Notes: generated by a model from the sequence alone, not told the origin. A stretch of DNA of 64,000 nt from Acidobacteriota bacterium (GCA_018268915.1 JAFDVQ010000001.1:1-64000); one strand, 5' to 3'. Numbered from the stretch's first letter, positions 44,182-54,457 are shown. Translations and numbers: made by a program.

Positions 44182-47163
44182 TTAGCCCTGGATATCGAAT
44201 TGCTCCGGGTGCAGAGTTGGATCGCTTTTGATCAGGATGTTCTTGCTTACAAGGTCTTCGAACTCGGTAATCCAGCTTCCGTTGTTCGATTTGAGAACCT
44301 TGACGGTATCCGGATGAACCCGAAGCATTACGTCGGCGGACTCGAGGTGCCGCTTCATCTTGCGCAATTCGATGAAGATCTCGTTGGCCACGGTCGATGG
44401 GCTCTTCACCATGCCAGTCGCCTGGCAGGTTGGGCAGGGAACCGACAGCGTCCGTTCCAGGGACTGCTTCACACGCTTGCGCGTGATCGCCACCAGGCCG
44501 AAGTCGTTAAACTGCAGAACCTTCGTTGGAGCGCGATCGCTCTTCAAGGCTTCTTCCAGTGCCGCCATCACCTTGAAGCGGTTCTTGCGCTCGTCCATGT
44601 CGATGAAGTCGATCACGATGATGCCGCCGAGATCGCGAAGCCTGATCTGCCGAACGATCTCAGGAATTGCGTCGAGGTTCGTCTTCAGGATTGTGTCTTC
44701 AAGTCTCGCGGTCTTGCCGACGTATTTTCCGGTGTTGATGTCGATAGCAACCAATGCCTCGGTTTGGTTGATCACAATCGATCCGCCAGACTTCAGCCAC
44801 ACCTTGGAGCGCAGAGCCTTCGAGATTTCGTCCTGAATGCCGAAGTGCTCGAAGAGCGGGGTGTCTTTGGTGTAGAGCTTCACGCGCCGGACCAGCGTCG
44901 GTGAGAAGCGATTCAGGAATCGCACGATGCGCTCGTAGTCCGCTTCAGAGTCCACCCAGATCGACGAGAAGTTACTGCTCACCTGATCGCGCAGAATGCG
45001 CTCGATCAGGGAGAGATCGTGGTAGATCAGTGCCGGCGACTTCGAACCCTCTGAACGCTGCTTGATCTCGTTCCAGAGATGAATGAGGAAGCGAAGATCG
45101 GCACGCAATTCTTCTTCCGATGCGCCTTCCGCAGCGGTACGAACAATGAACCCGCCGGAAGCGTCGCCGCGCTCGTGAATCAGGATTCTCTTCAAACGAT
45201 GACGCTCTTCATCCGATGCGATCTTGCGGCTTACGCCCACGTGCGAAACGGTCGGCATGAATACAAGAAAGCGGCCGGGAAGAGCGATGTGGCTGGTGAT
45301 GCGCGCGCCCTTCTTCGCGATGGGCTCCTTAGCAATCTGAACCAGGATTTCCTGACCTGGCTTCAAGAGGTCAGAGATGATCGGCAGGTCAGAGGTCTGA
45401 GCGGAACGGCGAGATTGGCCGCGGCGATCGCCGGGACGATGTCCGCGATCTCCGCCGCGGTCTCCACGACCGCGCCGGCCTCGTCCACCGCGTTCACGCC
45501 GCTGAGGAGCCTGGCCGTCTCCGGAGGGTTGGCCTTCTGCTGCCGCCGGCTCTTCCTCCTCTTCGGATTCGTCCTCGACCTCTTCGCCGTTCTTGCTGTC
45601 CAGATCCAGCTGAATTTTATGGTCGAGGTGAGCCTCCTGCAGCATCTCGCCGAGCTCACCGGAGCGAATCTGCGTGTGAAGCTTCTCTTCTTCCTCGTAG
45701 TCATCGAGGTCGTGTTCTTCGCCCTTGTGATGGTGGCGGGAAAGGTCGTACTCCTCGCCTTCAATCATTTCTTCTTCGACCAGGCCGCTACCCGGAGAAA
45801 ACGCCGAGACAGATGCAATCGATGCAGCCCGGGTCTCCGCGATGGGTTGCGAAACAGGCTCGTGACCCTCGGGTGGTTCTTCCTCTGATTTCTTCTTCTT
45901 ACCACCAAGGCCAAACAATCGGAATTCCCTTGGGGGTAGAGGATCGACGTTGTGAGATGCGCTGCGGTCGCCCTCAGGCTCGCCGCCTTCCTTCTCGTGT
46001 TCGGAGGCCTCCGCAGCGAAGCCAATTTGAGGCTCCGACGGTGTTCCAATTTCTGGTTCAACGGAGTGCCCGAATTCCGAATCAGAGGCAGGTTCTCCGG
46101 CAACCGCGTGCGGTTCATTCCCACTCGATCCAACTTCGAAGGACTCTTCAACGATGTCGTCGTCAGGCAAAGCTGCAAAGGTGTGGGAAGCGGGCTCTGC
46201 GGTTCCGGATTCGTCTGCATCGGCAGGTGCGGCCTCTTCTGAGACCATCTCCTCAACAAACGCCTGCTCTTCGATCTCGTCTGCAGAACCTTCATTGGAA
46301 GCTGCTTCGGCTGGGGCTTCTTCCGTCTTCCCGCGATGCCGCGAAAGCGATTCGCCGGGAAGCAATCCGCTGCCGTCCCAGACGATCGGCGACTCGATCA
46401 GCGTTGCCGGCTTATAGGTCGAAGCCGGCCGGGCCGGAGCGGCCTCCTTCGCCGGCCTGGAAGTTTCCGCTGGTGTTCCGCCGTAACGGGAGAGCGATTC
46501 GCCCGGCAGGACAAATGCTTCAGCGGTGTGTTCGGGACGTCCGCCACGCGGCGCTGCAGAAGCCTGGATCTCTTCGACCACCGCTGGTTCGGCTACCGTG
46601 TCATTTGAGGCGGTGTCGAGAAACTCTTCGGACTCGGTTGCAGGAGCGGCAGCAACGTTGCTGCTGCCGCGACCGCCGCGTCGTCTGCGGCGTCCGCGCC
46701 AGCGCTTAGCGCCGGGCTCATCCGATCCGTCTGTCCCTTCGGCCGGCTCAAGGCCTTCTGCCGGAGGGGCGAACTCTGCTTCATTCGATTCAACGCCGCC
46801 GTCGACGGGACGGGCCTCGCGTTGTTCACGCCCGCCGCCTCTCTGGCTTCGGTCGCCGTGCCGCACTTCGCGCGGAGGCTGATTGCCGCCACTTGCGGCA
46901 GCCTTCTCAAGCTCGTCGGAGTCTTCTGATTCTTCGAGCTCGAGGAAGTCTGTGACGTATAGGAAGGCGTCGCGCTCCAGTCCAATGTCGACGAATGCAG
47001 ACTGCATGCCGGGGAGCACGCGCGTCACGCGGCCGTTGTAAATGGAACCCGCCAGGGTGTATTCGTTTTCGCGTTCGTAATAAATTTCCGCGAGCTGATC
47101 GTCTTCTAGAATTGCAAGCCGCGTCTCATGCGGCGTGCTGGAAATACAAATCTCTTTTGCCAT
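44182..47163 (-). CDS. rng: Rne/Rng family ribonuclease with a very long insertion in its S1 domain
   Basis: Endoribonuclease E/G type, cutting single-stranded A/U-rich RNA in mRNA decay and rRNA maturation. The start ATG 47163 has GGAAAGG before it; 993 residues. Residues 1-72 are the first half of the S1 domain (SSTPHETRLAILEDDQLAEI, RVTRVLPGMQSAFVDIGL), then about 520 residues of low-complexity acidic and Arg/Gly-rich sequence, and the S1 second half resumes at about 600 (LKPGQEILVQIAKEPIAKK). Catalytic Asp are in VAIDINTGKYVG and IVIDFIDMDE; the Zn-link is CPTC. No long C-terminal scaffold. LPGESLSR occurs twice in the insertion. Confidence 0.93.
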   Translation of the reverse strand: MAKEICISSTPHETRLAILEDDQLAEIYYERENEYTLAGSIYNGRVTRVLPGMQSAFVDIGLERDAFLYVTDFLELEESEDSDELEKAAASGGNQPPREVRHGDRSQRGGGREQREARPVDGGVESNEAEFAPPAEGLEPAEGTDGSDEPGAKRWRGRRRRRGGRGSSNVAAAPATESEEFLDTASNDTVAEPAVVEEIQASAAPRGGRPEHTAEAFVLPGESLSRYGGTPAETSRPAKEAAPARPASTYKPATLIESPIVWDGSGLLPGESLSRHRGKTEEAPAEAASNEGSADEIEEQAFVEEMVSEEAAPADADESGTAEPASHTFAALPDDDIVEESFEVGSSGNEPHAVAGEPASDSEFGHSVEPEIGTPSEPQIGFAAEASEHEKEGGEPEGDRSASHNVDPLPPREFRLFGLGGKKKKSEEEPPEGHEPVSQPIAETRAASIASVSAFSPGSGLVEEEMIEGEEYDLSRHHHKGEEHDLDDYEEEEKLHTQIRSGELGEMLQEAHLDHKIQLDLDSKNGEEVEDESEEEEEPAAAEGQPSGDGQAPQRRERGGRGRRGRGDRGGDRGHRPGDRRGQSRRSAQTSDLPIISDLLKPGQEILVQIAKEPIAKKGARITSHIALPGRFLVFMPTVSHVGVSRKIASDEERHRLKRILIHERGDASGGFIVRTAAEGASEEELRADLRFLIHLWNEIKQRSEGSKSPALIYHDLSLIERILRDQVSSNFSSIWVDSEADYERIVRFLNRFSPTLVRRVKLYTKDTPLFEHFGIQDEISKALRSKVWLKSGGSIVINQTEALVAIDINTGKYVGKTARLEDTILKTNLDAIPEIVRQIRLRDLGGIIVIDFIDMDERKNRFKVMAALEEALKSDRAPTKVLQFNDFGLVAITRKRVKQSLERTLSVPCPTCQATGMVKSPSTVANEIFIELRKMKRHLESADVMLRVHPDTVKVLKSNNGSWITEFEDLVSKNILIKSDPTLHPEQFDIQG

Positions 47164-47839
47164 CGTGCCTTTCCGCCCAGCGGACTTCGCCTGCTGGGGC
47201 AATCGGCAAGGTGGAGTGGAGATGCGCGCGGACGGGAAGGAGGTTGGGAACGAACCTGAGGGATGACCGATGTGAGACTCGCAAACCAGGTGGAGGACCA
47301 GCGCTCAACCTTCCGGGGGGCGCCGATCCCGAGCGATTGCTCGAGGCTGCGAGTGTTTCGTGATCGTGATCCGAAAGCAGAGAGTTTGTGGCCTTCCGAT
47401 TGGCTTCGCCGCCATGCGATGCTTCATCGCCTGCGACGAACCAGCCCCATGCCAACCAGATGATCGACATGAGCGGGGCCGTTAGACGCCGGAATTCCGC
47501 GCGAATCAAAGTGATCGCTGAAATGATCCGGCTTGCCCGTCTCTGCGTGCTCATTGTGAACCCGATTCCTGCCCGGCGCTCAGTCCACCTGGACCTCGCC
47601 GGATCTGGCATCCACCTGTGCCGCTCTTTGATTGTCGATCCGCCGTGTCGCGTGACCAGCTGGATAAGGCAATGGCAAAGGCCCTGGCATCGGTGAGATG
47701 CAGTAAATACTTACAATCTTTTCTCCTGGGGTCCGGAACCTCCCGGGGATCCTCAAGAGGGTGCTACCCGTGCAAGCTTGCTCTCCGGGCCTTCTCTCCA
47801 ACGGCAGATTTTTGCCGCCGGTGGACCGGAGCACCCGAA
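47164..47839. other. 676-base gap between rodA and the ribonuclease gene, nothing recognised
   Basis: No reading frame here has a family match. A minus-strand frame of 161 codons (47126-47611) overlaps the ribonuclease start by 38 bases and is unconvincing. Local marks are the palindrome GTAAGTATTTAC (47707-47718) and a CGGCA/TGCCG hairpin near 47802. The region may hold the ribonuclease promoter and a long 5' leader, as known for E. coli rne, but no promoter stands out. Confidence 0.6.
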
Positions 47840-48955
47840 TCAGTTTACGAACCGGCGCATGCGGATATTCATTACCACGCCTAGCGCGAGGAAGGTAAAC
47901 AACACCGAGGATCCGCCGTAACTCATTAACGGTAAAGGGATTCCGGTGACTGGCATAAAGCCAATGACCATGCCTACGTTGACCGCGATCTGGAAGGTCA
48001 ACACAGCCACGATCCCCATAATAATCAGGGACCCAGGCAGGTCTGCGGCTGTTTGAGCGTTTTGAATCAAACGCATCAATATGAGGAAGTATAGCAGCAG
48101 AACAAACACTGCCCCCACAAACCCATGCTCCTCGCTATAGGCGGCAAAGATGAAGTCTGCGTGCGGGATAGGAATGAATGCGCCCTGGGTCTGAGTGCCT
48201 TTTTCCGCGCCTTTACCCCATATCCCTCCGGCTCCCACCGCGATCTTTGCCTGCAACACCTGATACCCGGCGCCACGCGGATCGTTGTCCGGATTGATGA
48301 AACCCGTCAGCCTTGCTTTCTGGTAGGGTTTGAGCAACTTGCCGCTGCTCCAGCCCCCGACCACAAGGACGATTCCCGCGGCGATGAGAATTGATGCCTG
48401 CTTGAGGTTGATTCCCCCGAGGAACATCCCGATGATCAGCACTGGCATGTAGGTCAACGAAGTACCCAAGTCAGGCTGCTTGAGAATCAGCAGCATCGGG
48501 ACCCCGACCAGCGCGAATCCTTTGCCGATCTCCTTCCAGGTGAGGTTTCGCGCGCCCAGGTTGGCGAAGTACCTAGCCACCGCGAGGATCATCACCAGCT
48601 TCATCCACTCCGAAGGCTGAAACAGTCCCAGCGGTCCGAGCTTGATCCAGCGGCGAGCTCCGAGTGCCTTATGGCCGATCCCCGGGATCAGCACCAGCAT
48701 CAGCGCAAACAGAAAGAACCCGTAGACCCACGGAACGAAGTCGATCAGCTTGTGGTAGTCGATCCTGGAAAGGATGAACATCGCGATCGTTCCGCCAGCG
48801 ATCCAGTAAATCTGCCTGGTATGAAACCCGACATACTTCGTATGCAGCGTGGCCGAGTAGATCTCCAGCACAGAAACGACGCAAAGACCCGCAACCAGTC
48901 CGAACAGAGTCCAGTCAAAGTCGCGGAAGCTCATGAAACGGCGCATCTGGCTCAT
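47840..48955 (-). CDS. rodA: RodA, SEDS-family peptidoglycan glycosyltransferase
   Basis: RodA polymerises glycan strands for lateral wall growth with PBP2. The 371-residue protein has about ten membrane segments and the family marks HKALGARRWIKLGPLGLFQPSEWMKL, LILKQPDLGTSL (Asp of the catalytic loop), IPHADFIFAAYSEEHGFVG and VTGIPLPLMSYGGSSVL. It overlaps the PBP2 gene by 4 bases (ATGA), so the two partners are cotranslated. It is the last gene of the mre cluster on the minus strand. Confidence 0.97.
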   Translation of the reverse strand: MSQMRRFMSFRDFDWTLFGLVAGLCVVSVLEIYSATLHTKYVGFHTRQIYWIAGGTIAMFILSRIDYHKLIDFVPWVYGFFLFALMLVLIPGIGHKALGARRWIKLGPLGLFQPSEWMKLVMILAVARYFANLGARNLTWKEIGKGFALVGVPMLLILKQPDLGTSLTYMPVLIIGMFLGGINLKQASILIAAGIVLVVGGWSSGKLLKPYQKARLTGFINPDNDPRGAGYQVLQAKIAVGAGGIWGKGAEKGTQTQGAFIPIPHADFIFAAYSEEHGFVGAVFVLLLYFLILMRLIQNAQTAADLPGSLIIMGIVAVLTFQIAVNVGMVIGFMPVTGIPLPLMSYGGSSVLFTFLALGVVMNIRMRRFVN

Positions 48956-51144
48956 TGAGATTTCACCTGCGTGGGCTTGCCGGGAAGAGCGGGCTGTGCA
49001 CCCAGCCGAGCTGATTGCGATTCCTGCTGACCGGGCTTATTGCTCTTGATCTGTGTCGATATCGCCAGAGGGGGCGAGGACTTCGAGCCACTCTGCACGG
49101 GGTTTTTCGGCGCGCTGGCTGCCACAGAGACGGTCTTCGACGCGACCGCCGGTTTGCCGGATGGTCCTCCCGCGAGAGCACCATTCGCACCAACATAGAA
49201 CTTGCCAGCCTGCACCTTCGTCTCCGGCTCCCCGGGAGTGCTCGCCGCTGGGTTCGGGGTTGTCCACACCGCGCCCACTTCCACCGGCTTGGGGTTTGGA
49301 GTTTTCACGGGCATCAGGTTGTTCTGCAGGCGGCGCTGCTTCTCGACGTAGGCGGCAACAATCCTGGCTCCGAGCCGGGCCGGATAGTAGCTGAACTCGC
49401 CATGCTCCCAGAGCACGGCGATCACCAGCTCAGGATTCCGCCGCGGCACGACGCCCACGAACCAGACGTTCGGCAGAGTGTGATGTCCTTTGTTGGTCTT
49501 TCCTAGAGCTTCGTGGCTCATGACCTGCGCTGTGCCGGTCTTTCCGGCCAGGTCGATTCCTTCGAGGTGGGCAGATCCGGCCGTATGGAAGTATCCCGGC
49601 TGAGTTACCGCAGCCATTCCGTCCGTGATCGTCTGCCAGTTGTCAGGGTCGATCGGGAGCTGGGCGTCGGCTGTTCCGGGCAGGTTCTCGTAAAGATCTT
49701 TGCGGAACTCCGCAGGCAGCTGATCGGGCGCGACCACGTGGGGCCGAACCATTCGCCCTTCCGAGGCGATCCCGCCAATAATGCGTACAAGTTGGAGCGG
49801 CGTCGCTGCTACCGCGCCCTGGCCGATCGAAACGTCCAGCGTCTCGTCTGGATACCAGCGGCGATGATAGTTCTTCATCAGCCAGCGCTGGCTGGGCATC
49901 AGTCCGGCCTGCTCACCCGGCAAGTCAATCCCCGTCTTCTGCCCGTATCCGAACGCGGTGGCGTACTTTGCAATGCGATCGATGCCCAGCTTGTCGCCGA
50001 GCTGGTAGTAGAAGGTGTCGCAGGAGAAGGGAATCGCGTTGTGAATGTCCACCGCGCCATGTTTCTCGTCGCAATGGTGGAAGTATCCATATGGACCCCA
50101 GCCGCCCGCGCAGTTCACGTGCATGCTCTGGGCGACGCCTTCCTGCAGTCCGGCGACGGACATGAGGATTTTGAATGTCGAACCCGGAGCCAGCTGCGCC
50201 TGGATCGCCTTGTTCATCAGCGGGTGATCGGGATCGGTGATGAGCTTGTTCCACTCGCCGCGGTCGATCTTGACCGCGAACAGATTCGGATCGAAGCTTG
50301 GCCGGGACACCATCGCAAGAATCTCGCCGTTGCGCGGGTCCATCGCCACGATCGCGCCGTTGCGGTCCCCCAGCGCCAGTTCCGCAGCCTTCTGCAAGTC
50401 GTTATCGATGGTCAGCTTCAGATCCTGACCGGGGACTGCATGCTGGATTCCGAGGAAGCCCACCTCGCGTCCGTGGCTGTCTACAATTACGTCCCGTGAG
50501 CCATCCTGTCCGCGCAGGACTTGGTCGTACATCTCCTCTACGCCGCCCTTGCCGACGACATCGCCGGGCTCGTAGGCTGCGTAGCGCGTCTGGTTCAGAT
50601 CTTCTTCACTGACTTCGCCTACATATCCGATCAGGTGCGAGGCGTAGCCATCGCGCGGATAGAGCCGCCGTTCGCCTTCGATCGTCTCCAACTCCGGAAG
50701 CTCATTCCGATGCGCCTCGATAAAGGCCTGTTCGTCTGCAGTGACGTCTTCCTTGATCGGAATGGGCTGATATCCCGGCGATAGCCGGTATTTGTGCAGG
50801 GTAGCTTTGAGCTGGTCGAGATTGAGATGCAGACCGTGCGCAATCATGGGCAGGTCTTCGTCGACCTTGCGGTTCTGCTCTCGAACGAGGAAGCAGGAGA
50901 CGGATGGGTAGTTGTCGACAACAAGACGGTTTTCGCGATCGAAAAGCTTGCCGCGCGGCGCGAGGATGGGAACCTTGCGGATGCGGTTCTGCTCGGCCAG
51001 CATCCTGAAGTTCTGCGCGCCAAGAATCTGCAAGCGCCACAGCCCGGCGGAAAGCGCCAGGATGAGTGCAAGAATGGCGTATTGAACCACCGCGAGCTTG
51101 AGGGCGGGGAGTTTTTCGCCGCGTGTGACCTTATCGAAAGACAT
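48952..51144 (-). CDS. mrdA: Penicillin-binding protein 2 (class B transpeptidase)
   Basis: PBP2 crosslinks peptidoglycan in the elongasome. The 730-residue product has one N-terminal membrane segment (about 18-37), the pedestal (LAPRGKLFDRENRLVVDN) and the transpeptidase domain with the Ser322 nucleophile (STFK), a second motif Ser374-Cys-Asp (SCD) and KTGTAQ at 535. SxD is typical for PBP2. The last about 110 residues are a Pro/Ser/Lys-rich extension (KTPNPKPVEVGAV, SKTVSVAASAPKNPVQSGS) not found in most homologues. rodA overlaps its stop. Confidence 0.97.
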   Translation of the reverse strand: MSFDKVTRGEKLPALKLAVVQYAILALILALSAGLWRLQILGAQNFRMLAEQNRIRKVPILAPRGKLFDRENRLVVDNYPSVSCFLVREQNRKVDEDLPMIAHGLHLNLDQLKATLHKYRLSPGYQPIPIKEDVTADEQAFIEAHRNELPELETIEGERRLYPRDGYASHLIGYVGEVSEEDLNQTRYAAYEPGDVVGKGGVEEMYDQVLRGQDGSRDVIVDSHGREVGFLGIQHAVPGQDLKLTIDNDLQKAAELALGDRNGAIVAMDPRNGEILAMVSRPSFDPNLFAVKIDRGEWNKLITDPDHPLMNKAIQAQLAPGSTFKILMSVAGLQEGVAQSMHVNCAGGWGPYGYFHHCDEKHGAVDIHNAIPFSCDTFYYQLGDKLGIDRIAKYATAFGYGQKTGIDLPGEQAGLMPSQRWLMKNYHRRWYPDETLDVSIGQGAVAATPLQLVRIIGGIASEGRMVRPHVVAPDQLPAEFRKDLYENLPGTADAQLPIDPDNWQTITDGMAAVTQPGYFHTAGSAHLEGIDLAGKTGTAQVMSHEALGKTNKGHHTLPNVWFVGVVPRRNPELVIAVLWEHGEFSYYPARLGARIVAAYVEKQRRLQNNLMPVKTPNPKPVEVGAVWTTPNPAASTPGEPETKVQAGKFYVGANGALAGGPSGKPAVASKTVSVAASAPKNPVQSGSKSSPPLAISTQIKSNKPGQQESQSARLGAQPALPGKPTQVKSQ

Positions 51145-51238
51145 GTGAAGCTGCTTCTAGGATACCCCTATCTTGAATTCTTGATTGACGGGAATGGCCT
51201 GCGCCAGCGTTGTTCTTTTCTGCGATGAACCAACGTAC

Positions 51239-51760
51239 TCAATCGCGGATTTTGGTCCGGTCGAGCAGGGGGAAGAGCACCAGCGCAATGACCGAGTTGC
51301 CGATCGCCTTGTACAACTCCGACATCCAGTTCGTATCCACCGACATGCCGAGCAGGAAGCGGACAACGAAGAAATAGGTCGCACTGCCGACCAGCGACAG
51401 AAGAAATGTCATGATGAGGCGGACCGCGTGATTTTCAACGTTCACCAGGATTCCAACGGTGGCTGCCAGATAGCCGACCAGCGTCTTCGCGATTCCGTTG
51501 ATGCCGACCGGGTGCCCGCTCAGAGCGTCTTCAAAGATTCCCAGAATTCCGCCAAGGATCGACCCCTGAATCGGATTGCGCCGGCTGAGCGCGAAGAAGA
51601 CGGTTATGACCAGGGGCAGATCGAACCACGCAAAGCGTCCGAGGAGTCTTGGCAGCCACGCCTGCAGCACCACAGCAAGCACCGGCACCAGCGCATAGAT
51701 CAGCGCTGGATAGCGGTGAATCTCGAAATCGCGGCGTGCGTCTGCCGATAGCACTGACAT
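51239..51760 (-). CDS. mreD: Rod shape-determining protein MreD
   Basis: A 173-residue membrane protein with about five hydrophobic segments (IYALVPVLAVVLQAWLP, LPLVITVFFALSR, LVGYLAATVGILVNV, LIMTFLLSLVGSATYFFVV, VIALVLFPLLD), the size and topology of MreD. It begins 2 bases after the mreC stop, with GGAGATAAG inside the mreC end serving as ribosome binding site. MreD links MreC to the elongation complex. Sequence conservation in the family is low, so position supports the call. Confidence 0.93.
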   Translation of the reverse strand: MSVLSADARRDFEIHRYPALIYALVPVLAVVLQAWLPRLLGRFAWFDLPLVITVFFALSRRNPIQGSILGGILGIFEDALSGHPVGINGIAKTLVGYLAATVGILVNVENHAVRLIMTFLLSLVGSATYFFVVRFLLGMSVDTNWMSELYKAIGNSVIALVLFPLLDRTKIRD

Positions 51761-51762
51761 GG

Positions 51763-52941
51763 CTATTGCTTATCTCCCTGCGGCGCTGGAGTATTTGGAG
51801 CGGCTGGTTTCGTCGGCTCAGGCTTCTTCGGCTGTGCTTGCCCGCTGCCTTGAGCGGCACCTGCCGATGGCGCTGCATCTGTGGGCGTGAACCGGTCAGG
51901 ATGCAGCGGCGCCTGCGGCCTCGTTGGAAATCCGGGATTTGATGTATCGTTCAGCGGCTGCTGATCGGCTGGGAGATTTGGATCGATCAATCCCGGCAGC
52001 TTCTCGGCCATACCTTCCGAGGTCTTTTGCTTCTCAGCTTCCGCTCCCTTCAGAGCTTCGCTGGTGGCGATGTCCTGTTGCTGCTCTTTGGAGAACTGCG
52101 GCTCCGTCACTGTGATCACGAGGACCTCATCGAGCTGATCGAGGTGCGCTGCGGGTTTGAGGATCACATCTACGAAGCCATCGCGCTCCGGATCATTCAC
52201 CACGAAATCGACAACGCCCACCGGCAATCCGCGCGGAAAGATCTGGTCGCCGCCAGCAGTGAGCACCTTGTCGCCCTGCTTGATGCGCTGGTCGCTGATC
52301 ACGTCGACGATTTCTGGTCGGCCCTGCGCGTTGCCCCGCAGGATTCCGCGGATCCGGGTCGACTCCATGATCACGCCCGCGCCGCTGGTCTGGTCGTTGA
52401 TTGCCAGAACCTGCGCGGTGTGCCCGAAGACATCGCGAACCTTACCCACGATGCCTTCTGGAGTGATCACCGCCATATCGCGGTCGATGCCGTCCTTCTT
52501 GCCTTTGTTGATAGTGAACACCCGCGACTGCTCGGTGCCGCTCGTCCCGATCACCTCGGCCGGCATCGTCGTGTAGATGTATTTCTGCTGAAAGCCCAGC
52601 AGCGCCTGAAGGCGCTGGCCCTGCTTCGCATCTTCAAGGAGAGCCGCCTGCTCCAGACGGAGCCGGTCGACGGTCTTTTGCAGTTCGGCATTCTGCTGCC
52701 GAACATGGCGCAGATCGAAGTAGTTATTCCAGATACCGGAGACACCGGAGCCGGTGCTATGCAGAGCTTTTTCCGGCGGGCTGACAATTCCGTTGGCCCA
52801 CAACCGGATCAACCGGACTTCCTGCCCATCGCCCTGCCCGCTGTTGGCGCGCCGCACCTGCATGGCAAGACCCAGAATCTGCGCCACCAGCAGAGCCAGT
52901 AGCACCAGCAGATTTCGATAGCGAACTACAAACGATTCCAT
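51763..52941 (-). CDS. mreC: Rod shape-determining protein MreC
   Basis: MreC is a periplasmic scaffold that activates PBP2. The 392-residue product has one membrane segment (LLVLLALLVAQILGLAMQV), a coiled coil (LRHVRQQNAELQKTVDRLRLEQAALLED) and the two beta domains (VIGTSGTEQSRVFTINKGKKDGID, MAVITPEGIVGKVRDVF, GDQIFPRGLPVGVV). After residue about 285 a Pro/Gln/Ala-rich tail (ADQQPLNDTSNPGFP, PQAPLHPDRF) extends the protein beyond the usual about 280. It starts right after a heptamer repeat. Confidence 0.96.
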   Translation of the reverse strand: MESFVVRYRNLLVLLALLVAQILGLAMQVRRANSGQGDGQEVRLIRLWANGIVSPPEKALHSTGSGVSGIWNNYFDLRHVRQQNAELQKTVDRLRLEQAALLEDAKQGQRLQALLGFQQKYIYTTMPAEVIGTSGTEQSRVFTINKGKKDGIDRDMAVITPEGIVGKVRDVFGHTAQVLAINDQTSGAGVIMESTRIRGILRGNAQGRPEIVDVISDQRIKQGDKVLTAGGDQIFPRGLPVGVVDFVVNDPERDGFVDVILKPAAHLDQLDEVLVITVTEPQFSKEQQQDIATSEALKGAEAEKQKTSEGMAEKLPGLIDPNLPADQQPLNDTSNPGFPTRPQAPLHPDRFTPTDAAPSAGAAQGSGQAQPKKPEPTKPAAPNTPAPQGDKQ

Positions 52942-52944
52942 GGG

Positions 52945-53041
52945 AAGTCAGGGTTCAGGTTTCAGTGTTCAGGGTTCAGGAAGACGTTTCTGATTGCAAG
53001 ATGCCGAAGGCTGATCCCTGACCCCTGATCTCTGATCCCTG
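52945..53041 (-). repeat. Two-armed heptamer repeat, mreB-mreC gap
   Basis: In plus-strand orientation left arm 52949-52979: AGGGTTC, AGGTTTC, AGTGTTC, AGGGTTC. Right arm 53012-53041: GATCCCT, GACCCCT, GATCTCT, GATCCCT. Four units per arm with a spacer of about 30 bases. It fills nearly the whole gap between mreB and mreC, so mreC translation would start next to its stem. Confidence 0.9.
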
Positions 53042-53043
53042 CT

Positions 53044-54108
<1,065 letters not shown>

Positions 54109-54133
54109 TTAAAAGGTACTCTACCTCAAAAAC

Positions 54134-54164
54134 ATTGTACGGTGACTCATCCCGCGAATAACAA
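54134..54164 (-). promoter_or_regulatory. Candidate mreB promoter
   Basis: On the minus strand TTGTTA (54164-54159) and TACAAT (54139-54134) are separated by 19 bases, two more than ideal. The start point would lie near 54127, about 19 bases before the ATG. The leader contains AGGTA, GAG, TACCT, a small palindrome near the ribosome binding site. Confidence 0.4.
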
Positions 54165-54380
54165 ACACCGCAGGTAATAGGAAGCAGGGGGACAATTGTA
54201 TATACCCCGTTCTAGCTAATCGCGAGAACGGAAGTGCGAACACCGGTCGAAGCGTTTCAGGGCCCTCAACGTTGATGTTCTGTGACTTGGGGAATCAGAC
54301 ACGCCCAGCCCCGGTAGGCTAAAATCAGGTGGCTTTGGAGAAACAAACTGCCCCGGCCTCGCTCTCATGCACAGGGCCTT

Positions 54381-54453
54381 GTTACTGATAACTGATAACT
54401 GGCGGCTGGTAACTCCAACTCAAAGCTACGAACTCTGATTTACGAACTGAGAC
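54381..54453 (+). repeat. Heptamer array before the aldehyde dehydrogenase gene
   Basis: Units in 7-base steps start ACTGATA, ACTGATA, ACTGGCG, GCTGGTA, ACTCCAA and continue more loosely as CTACGAA, CTCTGAT, TTACGAA. This is a one-armed array with a different unit from the ribosomal copies, about 10 units long, ending next to the gene start. Confidence 0.6.
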
Positions 54454-54457
54454 CCCC

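Larger units (their letters stand above)
54109..54457. other. 349-base divergent gap mreB / aldehyde dehydrogenase
   Basis: No gene is seen. On the minus side a possible mreB promoter lies at 54134-54164 (TTGTTA, 19-base spacer, TACAAT). On the plus side an ACTGATA heptamer array at 54381-54453 leads into the aldehyde dehydrogenase start. The middle (54180-54370) shows nothing recognisable. Confidence 0.6.

Noticed and set aside
45813..46709. Plus-strand frame of 298 codons opposite the ribonuclease insertion
   Set aside because: It is Arg/Ser/Pro-rich as expected for the complement of a low-complexity coding stretch.
47126..47611. Minus-strand frame of 161 codons in the rodA-ribonuclease gap
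   Set aside because: It overlaps the ribonuclease start by 38 bases, has one weak hydrophobic stretch and no ribosome binding site or family match; kept only as a note in the gap entry.
47580..47834. Minus-strand frame of 84 codons right after rodA
   Set aside because: No start with a ribosome binding site and no recognisable composition; probably noncoding.
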